From Sphingobacterium sp. SRCM116780 (GTDB taxonomy: Bacteria; Bacteroidota; Bacteroidia; Sphingobacteriales; Sphingobacteriaceae): a stretch of 64,000 bases of DNA. The translations under genes and the position numbers were made by a program. Shown here one piece after another: positions 44,967-54,182 of the stretch. The stretch covers positions 992,001-1,056,000 of the forward strand of contig NZ_CP090446.1 of assembly GCF_021442025.1 (NCBI RefSeq). Direction: 5' to 3'. Under the pieces are notes generated by a model. The model did no database searches. It was not told the origin of the DNA and saw only the letters and a list, made by a program, of their open reading frames with translations. Numbering within the stretch: the stretch's first letter is position 1; each line of letters starts with the position of its first letter.

Positions 44967-46055
44967 TTATTTATATCGATATTGCTTTTTTATGAGTTCT
45001 TCTGGTTGTTGACAAAACAGATAGATGATCAGCAGAAATACCCATTCTAGGGGTTTCATCAAAATATAGGTAACGGTCGATCTCATTCTAGTATTGATCT
45101 TTCTGGATAAATTATACCCATAACGATCATAATTTTTTCTGATAAAATGATGGAGTTTTGGGGTGCTCTTGTAGATAAGCTCCTCAAAAGCATTTGCGAT
45201 CTGCAGTTGCCTATTGACGATAATGGTATGACCATATCGTGTTCCTAAATGAATGGGTTTAACAATTTTTGGGTCCCCTTTAGCCGCCACTGTACACAAA
45301 TAATGACCCTGATGCTCAAGCGTGGGCGGATGCATTTTCTGTGAAAAGGTCCAAGTTGTGGTATCTGTAAAAACTTTAATCAGTGAATTGATATCTTGTC
45401 CAAATAAGATCAGAATAAGCGTGACTCCTATAAGTACAGGAAATAATAAGATGATTGCCCATATCGGTGCATCAAATTTTTTCGCTAAAAACTGGTTGCA
45501 TGTGTTCAAAAAGCTATTTTTAAAGACACGATTTTTCGCTTCCGTATGTTCTTCGTTTATCACACATAGCAGTACATAGGTACCGATGATTAAAATAATA
45601 ATGGGTGTAAAGATAAAGAAGCCTGTGCCATCGTTGTTTTTGTATAGATCAATAGATGCTGTTTGGTGTCCTAAGATCTGTATGAAAACAAACACGTTGA
45701 CCATAAGTCCGATGATCAAAAATAGGATGGCTAAAACGAGTGTCAAAGGAGGAAGCCTCCTTCCTTTATTCCAAAGGGCAAATAAGGCGATATTAAGCGT
45801 GATGAAGTAAAAAATAAGCGTCATGATATGTTTCCCTCCAAAAGGGATATAACAACTGTCAACAGGATCTATCGCTGTTTGATAATCGTTGGAATGGAAT
45901 AATAGACCCAATGCAAATGGAAATAAAGAGAGGACGTACAGACAACCCATTACGATCTCCATTGCTGAAACTGGCTTTCTGAATTTTTTCAAAAACTGTG
46001 TTGATAGCAGTACTATAATGATTAAACCTACAATCGCGATTAAAATAATTTCCAT
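44967..46055 (-). CDS. DUF6688-type membrane protein
   Basis: 362 residues with about six hydrophobic helices (e.g. LIAIVGLIIIVLLS, MTLIFYFITLNIALFAL, AIILLFPVLIGVTLILILF, VFLLIIYLF), so an inner-membrane protein. A conserved soluble segment (HYLCTVAAKGDPKIVKPI, then RYGHTIIVNRQLQIANAFEE and HFIRKNYDRYGYNLSRKI, about 250-325) fits what I recall of DUF6688. Function unknown. It is convergent with folB. Confidence 0.75.
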   Translation of the reverse strand: MEIILIAIVGLIIIVLLSTQFLKKFRKPVSAMEIVMGCLYVLSLFPFALGLLFHSNDYQTAIDPVDSCYIPFGGKHIMTLIFYFITLNIALFALWNKGRRLPPLTLVLAILFLIIGLMVNVFVFIQILGHQTASIDLYKNNDGTGFFIFTPIIILIIGTYVLLCVINEEHTEAKNRVFKNSFLNTCNQFLAKKFDAPIWAIILLFPVLIGVTLILILFGQDINSLIKVFTDTTTWTFSQKMHPPTLEHQGHYLCTVAAKGDPKIVKPIHLGTRYGHTIIVNRQLQIANAFEELIYKSTPKLHHFIRKNYDRYGYNLSRKINTRMRSTVTYILMKPLEWVFLLIIYLFCQQPEELIKKQYRYK

Positions 46056-46209
46056 TGGTTATTTCAGCTGTGAAAATTGATGACAGTTTCTATCGTTTAA
46101 GTAATCGAAAAGGGTAGGTGACTAATGATTGACACATCAAAAAGTAGTTTCCTTCTTTCCTTCATTCATCAGGCTTTATTCTGTCACTGATGGGATTGGC
46201 ATTGCCAGC

Positions 46210-46623
46210 TTATTTTATAGTTGCAGATGCATTGATAATTCCAGTCAGCACTTCCAGATCAATATCGGCCAATTTGTTGATATAAATACAACCAGCTCCT
46301 GTTTTATGTTTGCCCAATTTTAAAAGTGCCTCCGCATGTGGCTTTATTTGTCCTCCAAGATGTAAAGATAGATTGGCTTTACGAGGGGAGAACCCTATTC
46401 TAAACCAATCCACTTCTCGACCTGTAGCCTCGCTTTTATATCGGACATGACCAAAACCAATCATCGAAGCTCCCCACATTTCTGGTTGCTCTTTTGTTGC
46501 TTTTTTCATTAAATCCAAGATGATGAAACTATCTTTCCGTTTTTGCTCATCCGATAATGCCTCTATAAATTCTTCCACACTACTGGAGGTTGGTTTGGTT
46601 TTAATTTCGACTAATTTGCCCAT
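46210..46623 (-). CDS. DUF1801 domain-containing protein
   Basis: 137 residues. DUF1801 layout: SVEEFIEALSDEQKRKDSFI, LDLMKKATKEQPEMWGASMI, GFGHVRYKSEATGREVDWFR and IGFSPRKANLSLHLGG. Small cytoplasmic alpha/beta protein of the YdhG/YjhX-like fold; biological role unknown. It is probably a single-gene unit, with 154 nt to the next gene downstream. Confidence 0.87.
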   Translation of the reverse strand: MGKLVEIKTKPTSSSVEEFIEALSDEQKRKDSFIILDLMKKATKEQPEMWGASMIGFGHVRYKSEATGREVDWFRIGFSPRKANLSLHLGGQIKPHAEALLKLGKHKTGAGCIYINKLADIDLEVLTGIINASATIK

Positions 46624-47587
46624 GCGACACTTTGGTTATCATTCTTTTGTTAGCAACACATACTGACCGCTTTCCACTACGTTTTTCTAAGGTACAAAAG
46701 AAGATCAACTATTTTAAATAATTGACCGATGATTCTCCTTCAGATGTTTATTCGATAACAGCTACTTTATATTTCAGGTAGTGTGATAAATCCTGAGTAG
46801 CACAAAAATGGAGAAGCTCCATGCTTAAAAATTAAATCCATAACATGAGCCGAATAGAGCGATCTTGAATCGATGTACTCAGGTAGACTTATGGAATTTC
46901 ATGTGGTCTAAGATTAATTTTTTATATTAATCTAATAGATTATATAAATATTGTATCTATATCATTATTAATGTGTAATCATAATATTATATGACTTTAA
47001 ATATTTTCAAATCTCGGTAATTCCTACGATACAATATGAGTAAATGGCTATCTTTGGCAATCAAAAAAATGGAGCTGAATCATCATTCAGAAGTATTTTT
47101 CCATTAACAAATAATGGCTTAAACTCTATTTCCCCCCATCCGCTAGAAAATATATCGGTAGATAGCGAAAAAACTTTGAAAGGATACTATTTTGATGACT
47201 AATTGCCCTAAAAATCAAATTTTGTGTTCTTTTTTTCTAAATAAAAGGCCATTACGTCGATTGATATTGGCTAATAAGGTTAGCAAAGCGGTTACGAGGA
47301 TATTTTTACTATTTGAAGCGAAACGTATCTGGTCCATTTCGAATAGACAGCGCTTGTTTTCTCATTATCAAATTCGTAATTATTTATATAATCAATTTAT
47401 TCGTCAATATGTTATGATTTGTTATGTAAATAATTAATGTAAGTTATTTTTTCATTTAGATGGTCAGGTAGCCCCAAAATATGATGGCTTCGAGTGGATA
47501 AAATTGAGGAAAAGGAATAGATTTGAAGAAAAAATAAAGAAAAATAATACGATTTATTTATAGATTTGAAACTTAAATGATCAACTA
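46624..47587. other. 964-nt gap without a convincing gene
   Basis: The longest apparently empty stretch. It is AT-rich with scattered short frames; two (47044-47202, 52 residues; 47192-47437, 81 residues) resemble nothing I know and lack leader signals. No inverted repeats, tRNA or mobile-element ends were seen. The only signal is the TAGATTTG -7 element of the following regulator gene. It may be an eroded gene. Confidence 0.5.
47561..47568 (+). promoter_or_regulatory. -7 element of the sigma54 regulator gene
   Basis: TAGATTTG is an exact TAnnTTTG match, 19 nt before the TTG start codon. No TTG lies at the expected -33 position. Confidence 0.5.
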
Positions 47588-48925
47588 TTGAGCACGATCC
47601 TTATCATTGACGACGAAGAAAAGATTCGTACCCTCTTGGCTAGAATTATTAGCTTAGAAGGTTTTGACGTATTTCAGGCATCTGATCTTAAGAAAGGTCT
47701 GAAACGATTGGAAGAGCAGGACATTGATGTTGTTATTTGTGATGTCAAACTCCCCGATGGAAGTGGTGTGGAGATGACAAAAACAATTAAAGAAAAATAC
47801 CCTTTGATTGAAATCATCCTGCTGACAGCTTATGGTAATATTCCCGATGGTGTACAAGCGATCAAAAATGGAGCTTTTGATTACATCACAAAAGGGGATG
47901 ATAATAATAAGATTATTCCATTGGTGAACAATGCGACTGAAAAAGTTGCGTTGGCTAAAAGAGTACAACAACTGGAGAAACAACTTGGCAATCGCTATTC
48001 CTTTGATAAAATAATAGGCAAGTCAAAAGCGATCTGCAATGCTATTCATTTAGCACAACGTGTAGCCGTGACCGATACGACTGTTTTATTAACAGGAGAA
48101 ACCGGAACTGGAAAGGAAGTATTTGCGCAAGCGATTCACCAGGCAAGTAACCGTCATAAGTTCAATTTTGTAGCGCTTAATTGTGCGGCTTTTAGTAAAG
48201 ATTTATTGGAAAGTGAGCTGTTTGGACATAAAGCAGGAGCATTCACAGGCGCGATAAAAGATCAAAAAGGACTTTTCGAAGAAGCGAATAACGGTACTAT
48301 TTTTTTAGATGAGATTGGAGAAATGCCAATCGAATTGCAGGCTAAAATCTTAAGAGTACTGGAAACAGGAGAGTTTTTGAAAATCGGCGAAACCAAACCA
48401 ACACGTGTTCAGGTACGTGTTATTGCTGCAACAAATCGGGATTTAGAAGAAGAGGTGGCTAGCGATCATTTCCGCAGCGATTTATTCTATCGGCTCTCTG
48501 TATTTCATATCTACTTACCTGCTTTACGAGAACGCAAACAAGATATCCGCTTACTAGCAAGCTATTTCACACAGGTATTTTCGTTAAAGGCGAATAGGAA
48601 GGAATTACAACTTTCCGATGCCTACATTGCTGCGCTGGAAAACCATGACTGGAAAGGAAATATACGAGAACTTAAAAATTGTATAGAACGAAGTGTTATT
48701 TTATCCGATACCGATGTGTTGGACGTAGCCATGCTTCCATTTGGAAGAAACACGACTGAAGTCGGTCACAAAATACTATCTGCCTTCTCTATGGCAAGTG
48801 TAGAAAAATTCCATATTCAAAAAGTATTGCAGCATACCCATGGAAATAAAGCCGAGACAGCTCGACTATTGGAAATCGGAATTGCAACACTCTATCGAAA
48901 AATTGAAGAGTATAAATTAGCATAA
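47588..48925 (+). CDS. sigma54-dependent response regulator (NtrC family), probable Kdp regulator
   Basis: 445 residues. Receiver domain (ILIIDDEEKIRTLLAR; phospho-acceptor Asp52 in VICDVKLPDGSG), AAA+ domain with Walker A (GETGTGKEVFAQAIH), the sigma54-contact loop GAFTGA and Walker B (GTIFLDEIGEMP), and a C-terminal Fis-type helix-turn-helix (HGNKAETARLLEIGIATLYR). The start is TTG at 47588: the receiver begins directly there and no in-frame ATG exists nearby. It precedes the kdp genes and is the likely partner of the histidine kinase at 56466-58223, unlike the OmpR-type KdpE of E. coli. Confidence 0.93.
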   Translation: MSTILIIDDEEKIRTLLARIISLEGFDVFQASDLKKGLKRLEEQDIDVVICDVKLPDGSGVEMTKTIKEKYPLIEIILLTAYGNIPDGVQAIKNGAFDYITKGDDNNKIIPLVNNATEKVALAKRVQQLEKQLGNRYSFDKIIGKSKAICNAIHLAQRVAVTDTTVLLTGETGTGKEVFAQAIHQASNRHKFNFVALNCAAFSKDLLESELFGHKAGAFTGAIKDQKGLFEEANNGTIFLDEIGEMPIELQAKILRVLETGEFLKIGETKPTRVQVRVIAATNRDLEEEVASDHFRSDLFYRLSVFHIYLPALRERKQDIRLLASYFTQVFSLKANRKELQLSDAYIAALENHDWKGNIRELKNCIERSVILSDTDVLDVAMLPFGRNTTEVGHKILSAFSMASVEKFHIQKVLQHTHGNKAETARLLEIGIATLYRKIEEYKLA

Positions 48926-48947
48926 AGATCCTTCTATTATGAGAATG

Positions 48948-48974
48948 AGCCTATCAAAATGATAGGCTTTTTTA
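48948..48974 (+). terminator. intrinsic terminator after the regulator gene
   Basis: A perfect 9-bp stem AGCCTATCA / TGATAGGCT with loop AAA, followed by six T residues. It separates the regulator transcript from the kdp operon. Confidence 0.92.
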
Positions 48975-49047
48975 TTGGCCTTTGCTGCTGTTTTTGATGC
49001 AATGTGTTGATATCGAATGCACTAAATCTATGTGCGTCGTTTCGGAA

Positions 49048-49069
49048 TAGATTTGGCATAACGCATTCC
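49048..49069 (+). promoter_or_regulatory. candidate kdp operon promoter (sigma54-like and -7 motifs overlapping)
   Basis: TTGGCATAACGCATTCC (49053-49069) resembles the sigma54 consensus YTGGCACGRNNNTTGCW: the -24 half is good and the -12 half is poor. An exact TAGATTTG (49048-49055) overlaps it but has no TTG at -33. A sigma54-type regulator gene directly upstream makes the first reading attractive. Confidence 0.35.
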
Positions 49070-49081
49070 AAAATGTATATA

Positions 49082-49231
49082 ATGTCAAATTCAATCGAAA
49101 AAAAACAACAAGACCTGATTTCATTTTTAAAATGGACAAGAATTTCTCAACACTTATCACAAGCGATTGTCGCTAAAGAGATCGCGGTAAGCATAATAGA
49201 CAACCGTCAACTCCATTCTGAATTCAACTAA
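49082..49231 (+). CDS. possible small ORF at the head of the kdp operon
   Basis: A 49-codon frame (MSNSIEKKQQDLISFLKW, ending RQLHSEFN) starting about 13 nt after the candidate sigma54 promoter. It would be mostly helical and soluble. I do not recognise it, and it may be a chance frame in the operon leader. The next frame starts 9 nt later. Confidence 0.3.
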   Translation: MSNSIEKKQQDLISFLKWTRISQHLSQAIVAKEIAVSIIDNRQLHSEFN

Positions 49232-49240
49232 CAAATAGAT

Positions 49241-49324
49241 ATGATGGCAATAATAGGAATAATAATAGGATTGATCAGCTTTGGACTGTTTTTCAAATCA
49301 ATTGACTTTTTTGATAAAATCTAA
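49241..49324 (+). CDS. 27-residue single-span membrane peptide of the kdp operon
   Basis: The translation is MMAIIGIIIGLISFGLFF then KSIDFFDKI: one hydrophobic span and a short charged tail. A second ATG at codon 2 is an alternative start. It lies directly upstream of the next gene (stop at 49324, next ATG at 49326) inside the kdp operon, so it is likely translated. It resembles KdpF in size but not in sequence; KdpF itself is at 49697. It may be a second small KdpFABC-associated peptide. Too short for automatic gene callers. Confidence 0.55.
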   Translation: MMAIIGIIIGLISFGLFFKSIDFFDKI

Positions 49325-49325
49325 T

Positions 49326-49685
49326 ATGAAAACAAAAATGATACGTACCATTCAGGAATGGATACCCGAAACGGCGAATTGGTTTTCGGATGAAGAACAG
49401 CTCGATACCAGTTTAATACATTATCGCATGTTACAAGAACTGGCACAACTGTATTTGCTAAAAATGCACATCGGAAATATAGAAGGCCTCACGAATGCTC
49501 AGGAAATCGCCAAAGTGGTGAATCTCCTCTATCAAACGGGCAATCAGTATACCCGTAATGCGATCGAAAATGAGTTTCTGACAAATCTATTACGCGATGA
49601 ACGTCCGGGAAGTTTAAAAAAGCATATGGATATGCTACCCAAGGAATTGAGAGAGGAATACCTCAAAACAATATTAGAAAATTAA
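49326..49685 (+). CDS. small helical protein of the kdp operon, unrecognised
   Basis: 119 residues from the ATG at 49326, one base after the preceding stop; an earlier in-frame start would overlap the membrane-peptide frame. It is soluble and helical: TIQEWIPETANWFSDEEQLD at the start, HYRMLQELAQLYLLKMHIG in the middle and LREEYLKTILEN at the end. No family recognised. Its place between the membrane peptide and kdpF suggests a role in potassium uptake or its control. Confidence 0.75.
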   Translation: MKTKMIRTIQEWIPETANWFSDEEQLDTSLIHYRMLQELAQLYLLKMHIGNIEGLTNAQEIAKVVNLLYQTGNQYTRNAIENEFLTNLLRDERPGSLKKHMDMLPKELREEYLKTILEN

Positions 49686-49696
49686 GATCAGATAAC

Positions 49697-49774
49697 ATGA
49701 TAGCCTTATTTATAGTCGCATTAGCGGTATTTGCGTACATCGTATATGTGCTCCTGAAACCAGAGAAATTTTAA
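49697..49774 (+). CDS. kdpF: potassium-transporting ATPase subunit KdpF
   Basis: 25 residues: MIALFIVALAVFAYIVYVLL followed by KPEKF. Small single-span subunit that stabilises the KdpFABC complex in the inner membrane. The pattern of one hydrophobic helix followed by xLxxPExF is the KdpF signature (LKPEKF here). It lies 11 nt after the 119-residue protein and 38 nt before kdpA. It is easily missed because of its size. Confidence 0.9.
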   Translation: MIALFIVALAVFAYIVYVLLKPEKF

Positions 49775-49812
49775 TACGAACACTGCTGATTAAATAGATT
49801 TAAAATTTACAT

Positions 49813-51501
49813 ATGAACACAGAAATAATCGCGATTATCGTCGTTTTTTTAGGGACGATCGTGTTAGCTATTCCCTTTGGAAAATACATAGCAAAAGTTT
49901 TTGCTGGTGAAAGAACCTTTCTTGACCCAGTCTTCAATCCCATAGAAAGGTTGCTGTATAAGATCTCTGGTATCAATCCAACAACAGAGATGAACTGGAA
50001 ACAGCAGCTAGCAGCCTTATTGACGATCAATATGATCTGGTTTCTATTGGGAATGGGGATTTTGATGACACAAGGACAGTTGCCGTTGAATCCAGATCAC
50101 AATCCAAGTATGTCTGCAGACCTAGCCTTCAATACGGTTATATCTTTTGTGGTGAACTGTAACCTACAGCATTATTCTGGAGAAACAGGGCTCAGTTATT
50201 TGGGGCAATACTGGTTGATGTTTTTGCAGTTTGTCAGTGCTGGTACGGGTATGGCTGCAGCGGTCACTTTATTTAGTGCATTTAGAAATAAAACAGCAAC
50301 AGATTTAGGTAATTTTTACAATTACTTTCTGAAATCATGTACCCGTATTCTTTTACCCTTATCGTTTATTGTAGCCATTATCCTTTGTTTTGAAGGTACA
50401 CCCATGACATTCGAAGGAAAAGACACGATGGTTACGTTACAAGGTGATACCGTACACGTTTCGCGTGGTCCTGTCGCAGCTTTTGTTGCCATCAAACATA
50501 TTGGTACTAATGGTGGCGGATTCTTTGGAACAAACTCGGCACATCCTTTTGAAAATCCAACTTATCTCAGCAATATGGTGGAGATGAGTGCGCAAATGAT
50601 TATTCCTTTTGCAATGATTTTTGCATTCGGTTATTTTATCAGGCGAAAAAAACTATCCTGGATGATGTTTTCGGTGATGACCATTGGGTTCTTACTCTTA
50701 GCAATCCCCAATATCCACATGGAAATGAGCGGTAACCCTGCGATTACGCAGATGGGGGTCGATTCATCCTTAGGCGCTATGGAAGGAAAAGAAAGCCGTA
50801 TAGGTGCTGCAAATTCTGGATTTTGGAGCATTGTCACCACAGTGATTTCAACAGGATCGGTGAATTCCATGCACGATAGTTCCATGCCACTATCGGGGAT
50901 GAATGAACTGCTTGCTATGATGGTCAATAGTTTTTACGGAGGAGCAGGAGTCGGCATTTTAAACTTTTTTATTTTCATTATCCTGGCTGTATTTATCAGT
51001 GGATTGATGGTGGGACGTACTCCTGAGTTTTTAGGTAAAAAAATCGAAGCCAGAGAAATGAAGATCGCGATGATCATGGCCTTGATCCATCCCTTTTTGA
51101 TCTTAGTAGGAGCAGGTTTAGCAACCGCATTCCCAGCATATGGAGCATCGACATTAAACAACCCTAGTTTTCATGGATTTAGTGAAATTTTATACGAGTA
51201 TACTTCCTCTGCCGCCAATAATGGAAGTGGATTTGAAGGACTGGGAGACAATACCGTTTGGTGGAATATGAGTACAGGAATTGTGTTGATCTTATCTCGA
51301 TTCTTGCCGATTATTGGCCCTGTAGCTATAGCAGGTTTATTGGCGGAGAAAAAATACATCCCAGAGGGAGAAGGTACTTTACAAACCGATACGGCAACTT
51401 TTGGTCTGATGGTATTTACGGTGATTGCGATTGTTGCAGCACTCTCTTTCTTCCCATCATTGACGTTGGGACCGATTGCGGAGTATTTTTCGATGCGCTA
51501 A
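49813..51501 (+). CDS. kdpA: potassium-transporting ATPase subunit KdpA
   Basis: 562 residues, about ten membrane helices. KdpA is the channel-like, K+-selective subunit of KdpFABC. Selectivity-filter loops are recognisable: NCNLQHYSGETGLSYLGQ (first), IGTNGGGFFGTNSAHPFENP (second, about residues 233-252), and the later STGSVNSMHDSSMPLSG and SSAANNGSGFEGLG loops. The start MNTEIIAIIVVFLGTIV fits a first helix. Length is typical for the family. Confidence 0.97.
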   Translation: MNTEIIAIIVVFLGTIVLAIPFGKYIAKVFAGERTFLDPVFNPIERLLYKISGINPTTEMNWKQQLAALLTINMIWFLLGMGILMTQGQLPLNPDHNPSMSADLAFNTVISFVVNCNLQHYSGETGLSYLGQYWLMFLQFVSAGTGMAAAVTLFSAFRNKTATDLGNFYNYFLKSCTRILLPLSFIVAIILCFEGTPMTFEGKDTMVTLQGDTVHVSRGPVAAFVAIKHIGTNGGGFFGTNSAHPFENPTYLSNMVEMSAQMIIPFAMIFAFGYFIRRKKLSWMMFSVMTIGFLLLAIPNIHMEMSGNPAITQMGVDSSLGAMEGKESRIGAANSGFWSIVTTVISTGSVNSMHDSSMPLSGMNELLAMMVNSFYGGAGVGILNFFIFIILAVFISGLMVGRTPEFLGKKIEAREMKIAMIMALIHPFLILVGAGLATAFPAYGASTLNNPSFHGFSEILYEYTSSAANNGSGFEGLGDNTVWWNMSTGIVLILSRFLPIIGPVAIAGLLAEKKYIPEGEGTLQTDTATFGLMVFTVIAIVAALSFFPSLTLGPIAEYFSMR

Positions 51502-51584
51502 TGTAAAAGGAGAAGAAACAGAATCAAGTATTATGAATCTGGTTTTGACAAACCAAATTACTACCGATTAAATAAAAAAATAAA

Positions 51585-53594
51585 ATGAATAATAATCAAT
51601 CCTTATTTCAGAAAGATGTGTTACAAGAAGCTTGTAAACAATCTTTCGTGAAATTGAATCCCAAACTTATGTTTCGCAATCCCGTCATGTTTACGGTAGA
51701 AATCGGAACGTTTGTGATGTTGCTCGTGAGTCTTTGGACATTAACAGGAGGAACATCACAAGGAAATTTTGGCTATAACTTTATCTTATTCCTAGTGCTA
51801 TTGCTCACCCTGTTATTTGCCAATTTTGCCGAAGCAATCGCCGAAGCAAGAGGAAAAGCGCAAGCGGATAGTTTACGGAAAACAAGAGAAGAAACTCCTG
51901 CACGATTAGAAAATGGAAAAACAATATCTTCTGCTCAATTGGTTAAAGGAGATATTTTTATCTGTGAGGCAGGAGATACAATTCCTTCCGATGGAGAAAT
52001 CATATCAGGTTTAGCCACGATCGATGAGAGCGCGATAACAGGAGAGTCAGCACCCGTCATTCGTGAAGCAGGTGGTGACAAGAGTAGCGTAACAGGGGGA
52101 ACCAAAGTTTTGTCTGATAAAATTTTGGTACAGGTAACCACCCAACCTGGAGAAAGTTTTTTAGATAAAATGATTGCTTTGGTAGAAGGAGCTAGCCGTC
52201 AAAAAACACCAAACGAGATTGCCTTAACAATCCTATTGGCTGGTTTTACATTGGTATTCATCATTGTAACGGTCACGTTAAAACCTTTTGCAGACTATGC
52301 ACATGCTCCAATTACCATTGCAGCCTTTATATCGTTATTTATTTGTTTGATTCCAACGACGATAGGAGGTTTGTTATCTGCGATTGGTATTGCAGGAATG
52401 GATCGCGCATTGCGGGCAAATGTCATTACCAAAAGTGGTAAAGCAGTAGAAACAGCAGGAGATATCGATGTATTGCTGTTGGATAAAACAGGAACAATTA
52501 CCATTGGTAATCGAAAAGCAACGCATTTTTATCCAGCGAATGGCATTGATGAAAAGCAGTTGATCAAAGCTGCCGTATTAAGTTCCATGAGTGATGAAAC
52601 ACCCGAAGGTAAATCCATTATTGAACTGGCAGCGATTAACCCATCATTGTATGCGGTTCAATCTCCCATTTTCATCAAGTTTACAGCAGAAACCAGAAGT
52701 TCAGGTGTTGATTATGACAATACCCGTATCCGAAAAGGAGCGACCGATGCCATTCGGGATATCGTAACAAAAGCTGGGCATCTATTTCCTGTGGAGATTG
52801 AAGAACAGGTGAAGACAATTTCACAAAATGGTGGTACACCATTGGTTGTTTCCGAAAATGAAATAGCCTTAGGTGTGATCGAGTTGCAAGACGTGATCAA
52901 ACCAGGTATTCAAGAGCGATTTGAACGTTTACGCAGAATGGGTATCAAAACCGTGATGGTGACCGGTGATAACCCGTTGACAGCGAAATATATTGCTGAA
53001 AAAGCTGGAGTAGATGATTTTATCGCTGAAGCGAAACCAGAAGATAAGATGAACTACATCAAGAAAGAGCAAGCAGATGGACGTTTGGTTGCGATGATGG
53101 GTGACGGTACCAACGATGCACCTGCATTGGCACAAGCAGATGTGGGTGTTGCGATGAATAGTGGTACACAAGCGGCCAAGGAAGCTGGTAATATGGTGGA
53201 TTTGGATAATGACCCTACGAAATTAATTGAAGTGGTGGAAATTGGAAAACAGCTATTGATGACCAGAGGTACACTCACAACGTTTAGTATAGCAAATGAC
53301 GTAGCCAAATATTTTGCGATCATCCCCGCATTGTTTATCACGGCTATCCCCGCATTACAGGGCTTGAACATCATGCATTTACATAGCCCTGAAAGTGCTA
53401 TTTTATCCGCTGTTATCTTCAATGCGATCATCATTCCATTTTTGATTCCATTGGCTTTGAAAGGGGTGGCTTATAAACCGATCGGTGCCAGTGCCTTGTT
53501 ACGCAGAAACTTACTAATTTTTGGTTTAGGAGGTATATTGGTTCCTTTCGTGGGGATTAAAGCCATTGACCTGTTTGTTTCCTTATTTATATAA
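51585..53594 (+). CDS. kdpB: potassium-transporting ATPase subunit KdpB
   Basis: 669 residues. P-type ATPase that powers potassium uptake. It has the actuator motif ITGESAPV, the phosphorylation motif [14 protein letters not shown] (Asp300), the nucleotide-binding region [11 protein letters not shown], and the hinge [20 protein letters not shown] followed by [18 protein letters not shown]. About seven membrane helices. It follows kdpA by 83 nt. It is complete and conserved. Confidence 0.98.
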   Translation: MNNNQSLFQKDVLQEACKQSFVKLNPKLMFRNPVMFTVEIGTFVMLLVSLWTLTGGTSQGNFGYNFILFLVLLLTLLFANFAEAIAEARGKAQADSLRKTREETPARLENGKTISSAQLVKGDIFICEAGDTIPSDGEIISGLATIDESAITGESAPVIREAGGDKSSVTGGTKVLSDKILVQVTTQPGESFLDKMIALVEGASRQKTPNEIALTILLAGFTLVFIIVTVTLKPFADYAHAPITIAAFISLFICLIPTTIGGLLSAIGIAGMDRALRANVITKSGKAVETAGDIDVLLLDKTGTITIGNRKATHFYPANGIDEKQLIKAAVLSSMSDETPEGKSIIELAAINPSLYAVQSPIFIKFTAETRSSGVDYDNTRIRKGATDAIRDIVTKAGHLFPVEIEEQVKTISQNGGTPLVVSENEIALGVIELQDVIKPGIQERFERLRRMGIKTVMVTGDNPLTAKYIAEKAGVDDFIAEAKPEDKMNYIKKEQADGRLVAMMGDGTNDAPALAQADVGVAMNSGTQAAKEAGNMVDLDNDPTKLIEVVEIGKQLLMTRGTLTTFSIANDVAKYFAIIPALFITAIPALQGLNIMHLHSPESAILSAVIFNAIIIPFLIPLALKGVAYKPIGASALLRRNLLIFGLGGILVPFVGIKAIDLFVSLFI

Positions 53595-53604
53595 AATCAA
53601 TACC

Positions 53605-54171
53605 ATGAAAAAAGATATTTTAGCAGCAATCAAATTGACCCTTGTTTTGATCGTCTGTTTTGCTGTGATCTACCCATTTGCAGTCTGGATGATTGCAAAA
53701 ACATCTCCCAATGGAGGAAAGGGAGAAATTGTTACCTTCAATGGGAAGACTTATTACAGTAACATTGGACAATCCTTTACCAAGGATGAGTATTTTTGGT
53801 CACGGCCTTCAGCCGTAAATTATAATGCCGCAGGTTCAGGAGCAAGCAATAAAGCACCTTCTAATGCGGACTATCTCGCAGCAGTACAAAATCGTGTTGA
53901 TACTTTTTTAGTGCACAATCCACAGATTAAAAAAAGTGAAATCCCTGTCGATTTGATTACTGCAAGTGGGAGTGGTTTAGACCCTCATTTTTCTGTACAA
54001 GCCGCTCAAGTGCAAGTAAAACGAATCGCTAAAATTAGAAATATACCAGAATCAACTTTGCTGGAACTGATAAAAAATAAGACAGAAAAACCACTTTTTG
54101 GAATTTTTGGTCCAGAGAAAATTAATGTGTTGAAACTGAATATTGCATTGGATCAATTGGCTAAAAAATAG
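53605..54171 (+). CDS. kdpC: potassium-transporting ATPase subunit KdpC
   Basis: 188 residues from the ATG at 53605; an in-frame ATG 13 codons earlier lies inside kdpB and gives an implausible N-terminus. One N-terminal membrane helix (LTLVLIVCFAVIYPFAVWMI), then the periplasmic domain with GQSFTKDEYFWSRPSAVNYN, ASGSGLDPHFSVQAAQVQ and a C-terminal NVLKLNIALDQL. It completes the KdpFABC complex. It starts 10 nt after kdpB. Confidence 0.97.
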   Translation: MKKDILAAIKLTLVLIVCFAVIYPFAVWMIAKTSPNGGKGEIVTFNGKTYYSNIGQSFTKDEYFWSRPSAVNYNAAGSGASNKAPSNADYLAAVQNRVDTFLVHNPQIKKSEIPVDLITASGSGLDPHFSVQAAQVQVKRIAKIRNIPESTLLELIKNKTEKPLFGIFGPEKINVLKLNIALDQLAKK

Positions 54172-54182
54172 GGACGACCAAC

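Noticed and set aside
47044..47202. 52-residue ORF starting MAIFGNQKNG
   Set aside because: No leader signal and no recognised similarity; it could be a remnant, but evidence is too thin to list as a gene.
47192..47437. 81-residue plus-strand ORF in the large gap
   Set aside because: Basic, Arg/Ile/Tyr-rich translation of AT-rich DNA with no leader signals or family resemblance; probably chance.
49004..49081. N-terminal extension of the 49-codon frame to 49004
   Set aside because: It would start inside the presumed promoter region on a non-ATG codon, with no protein-like pattern.
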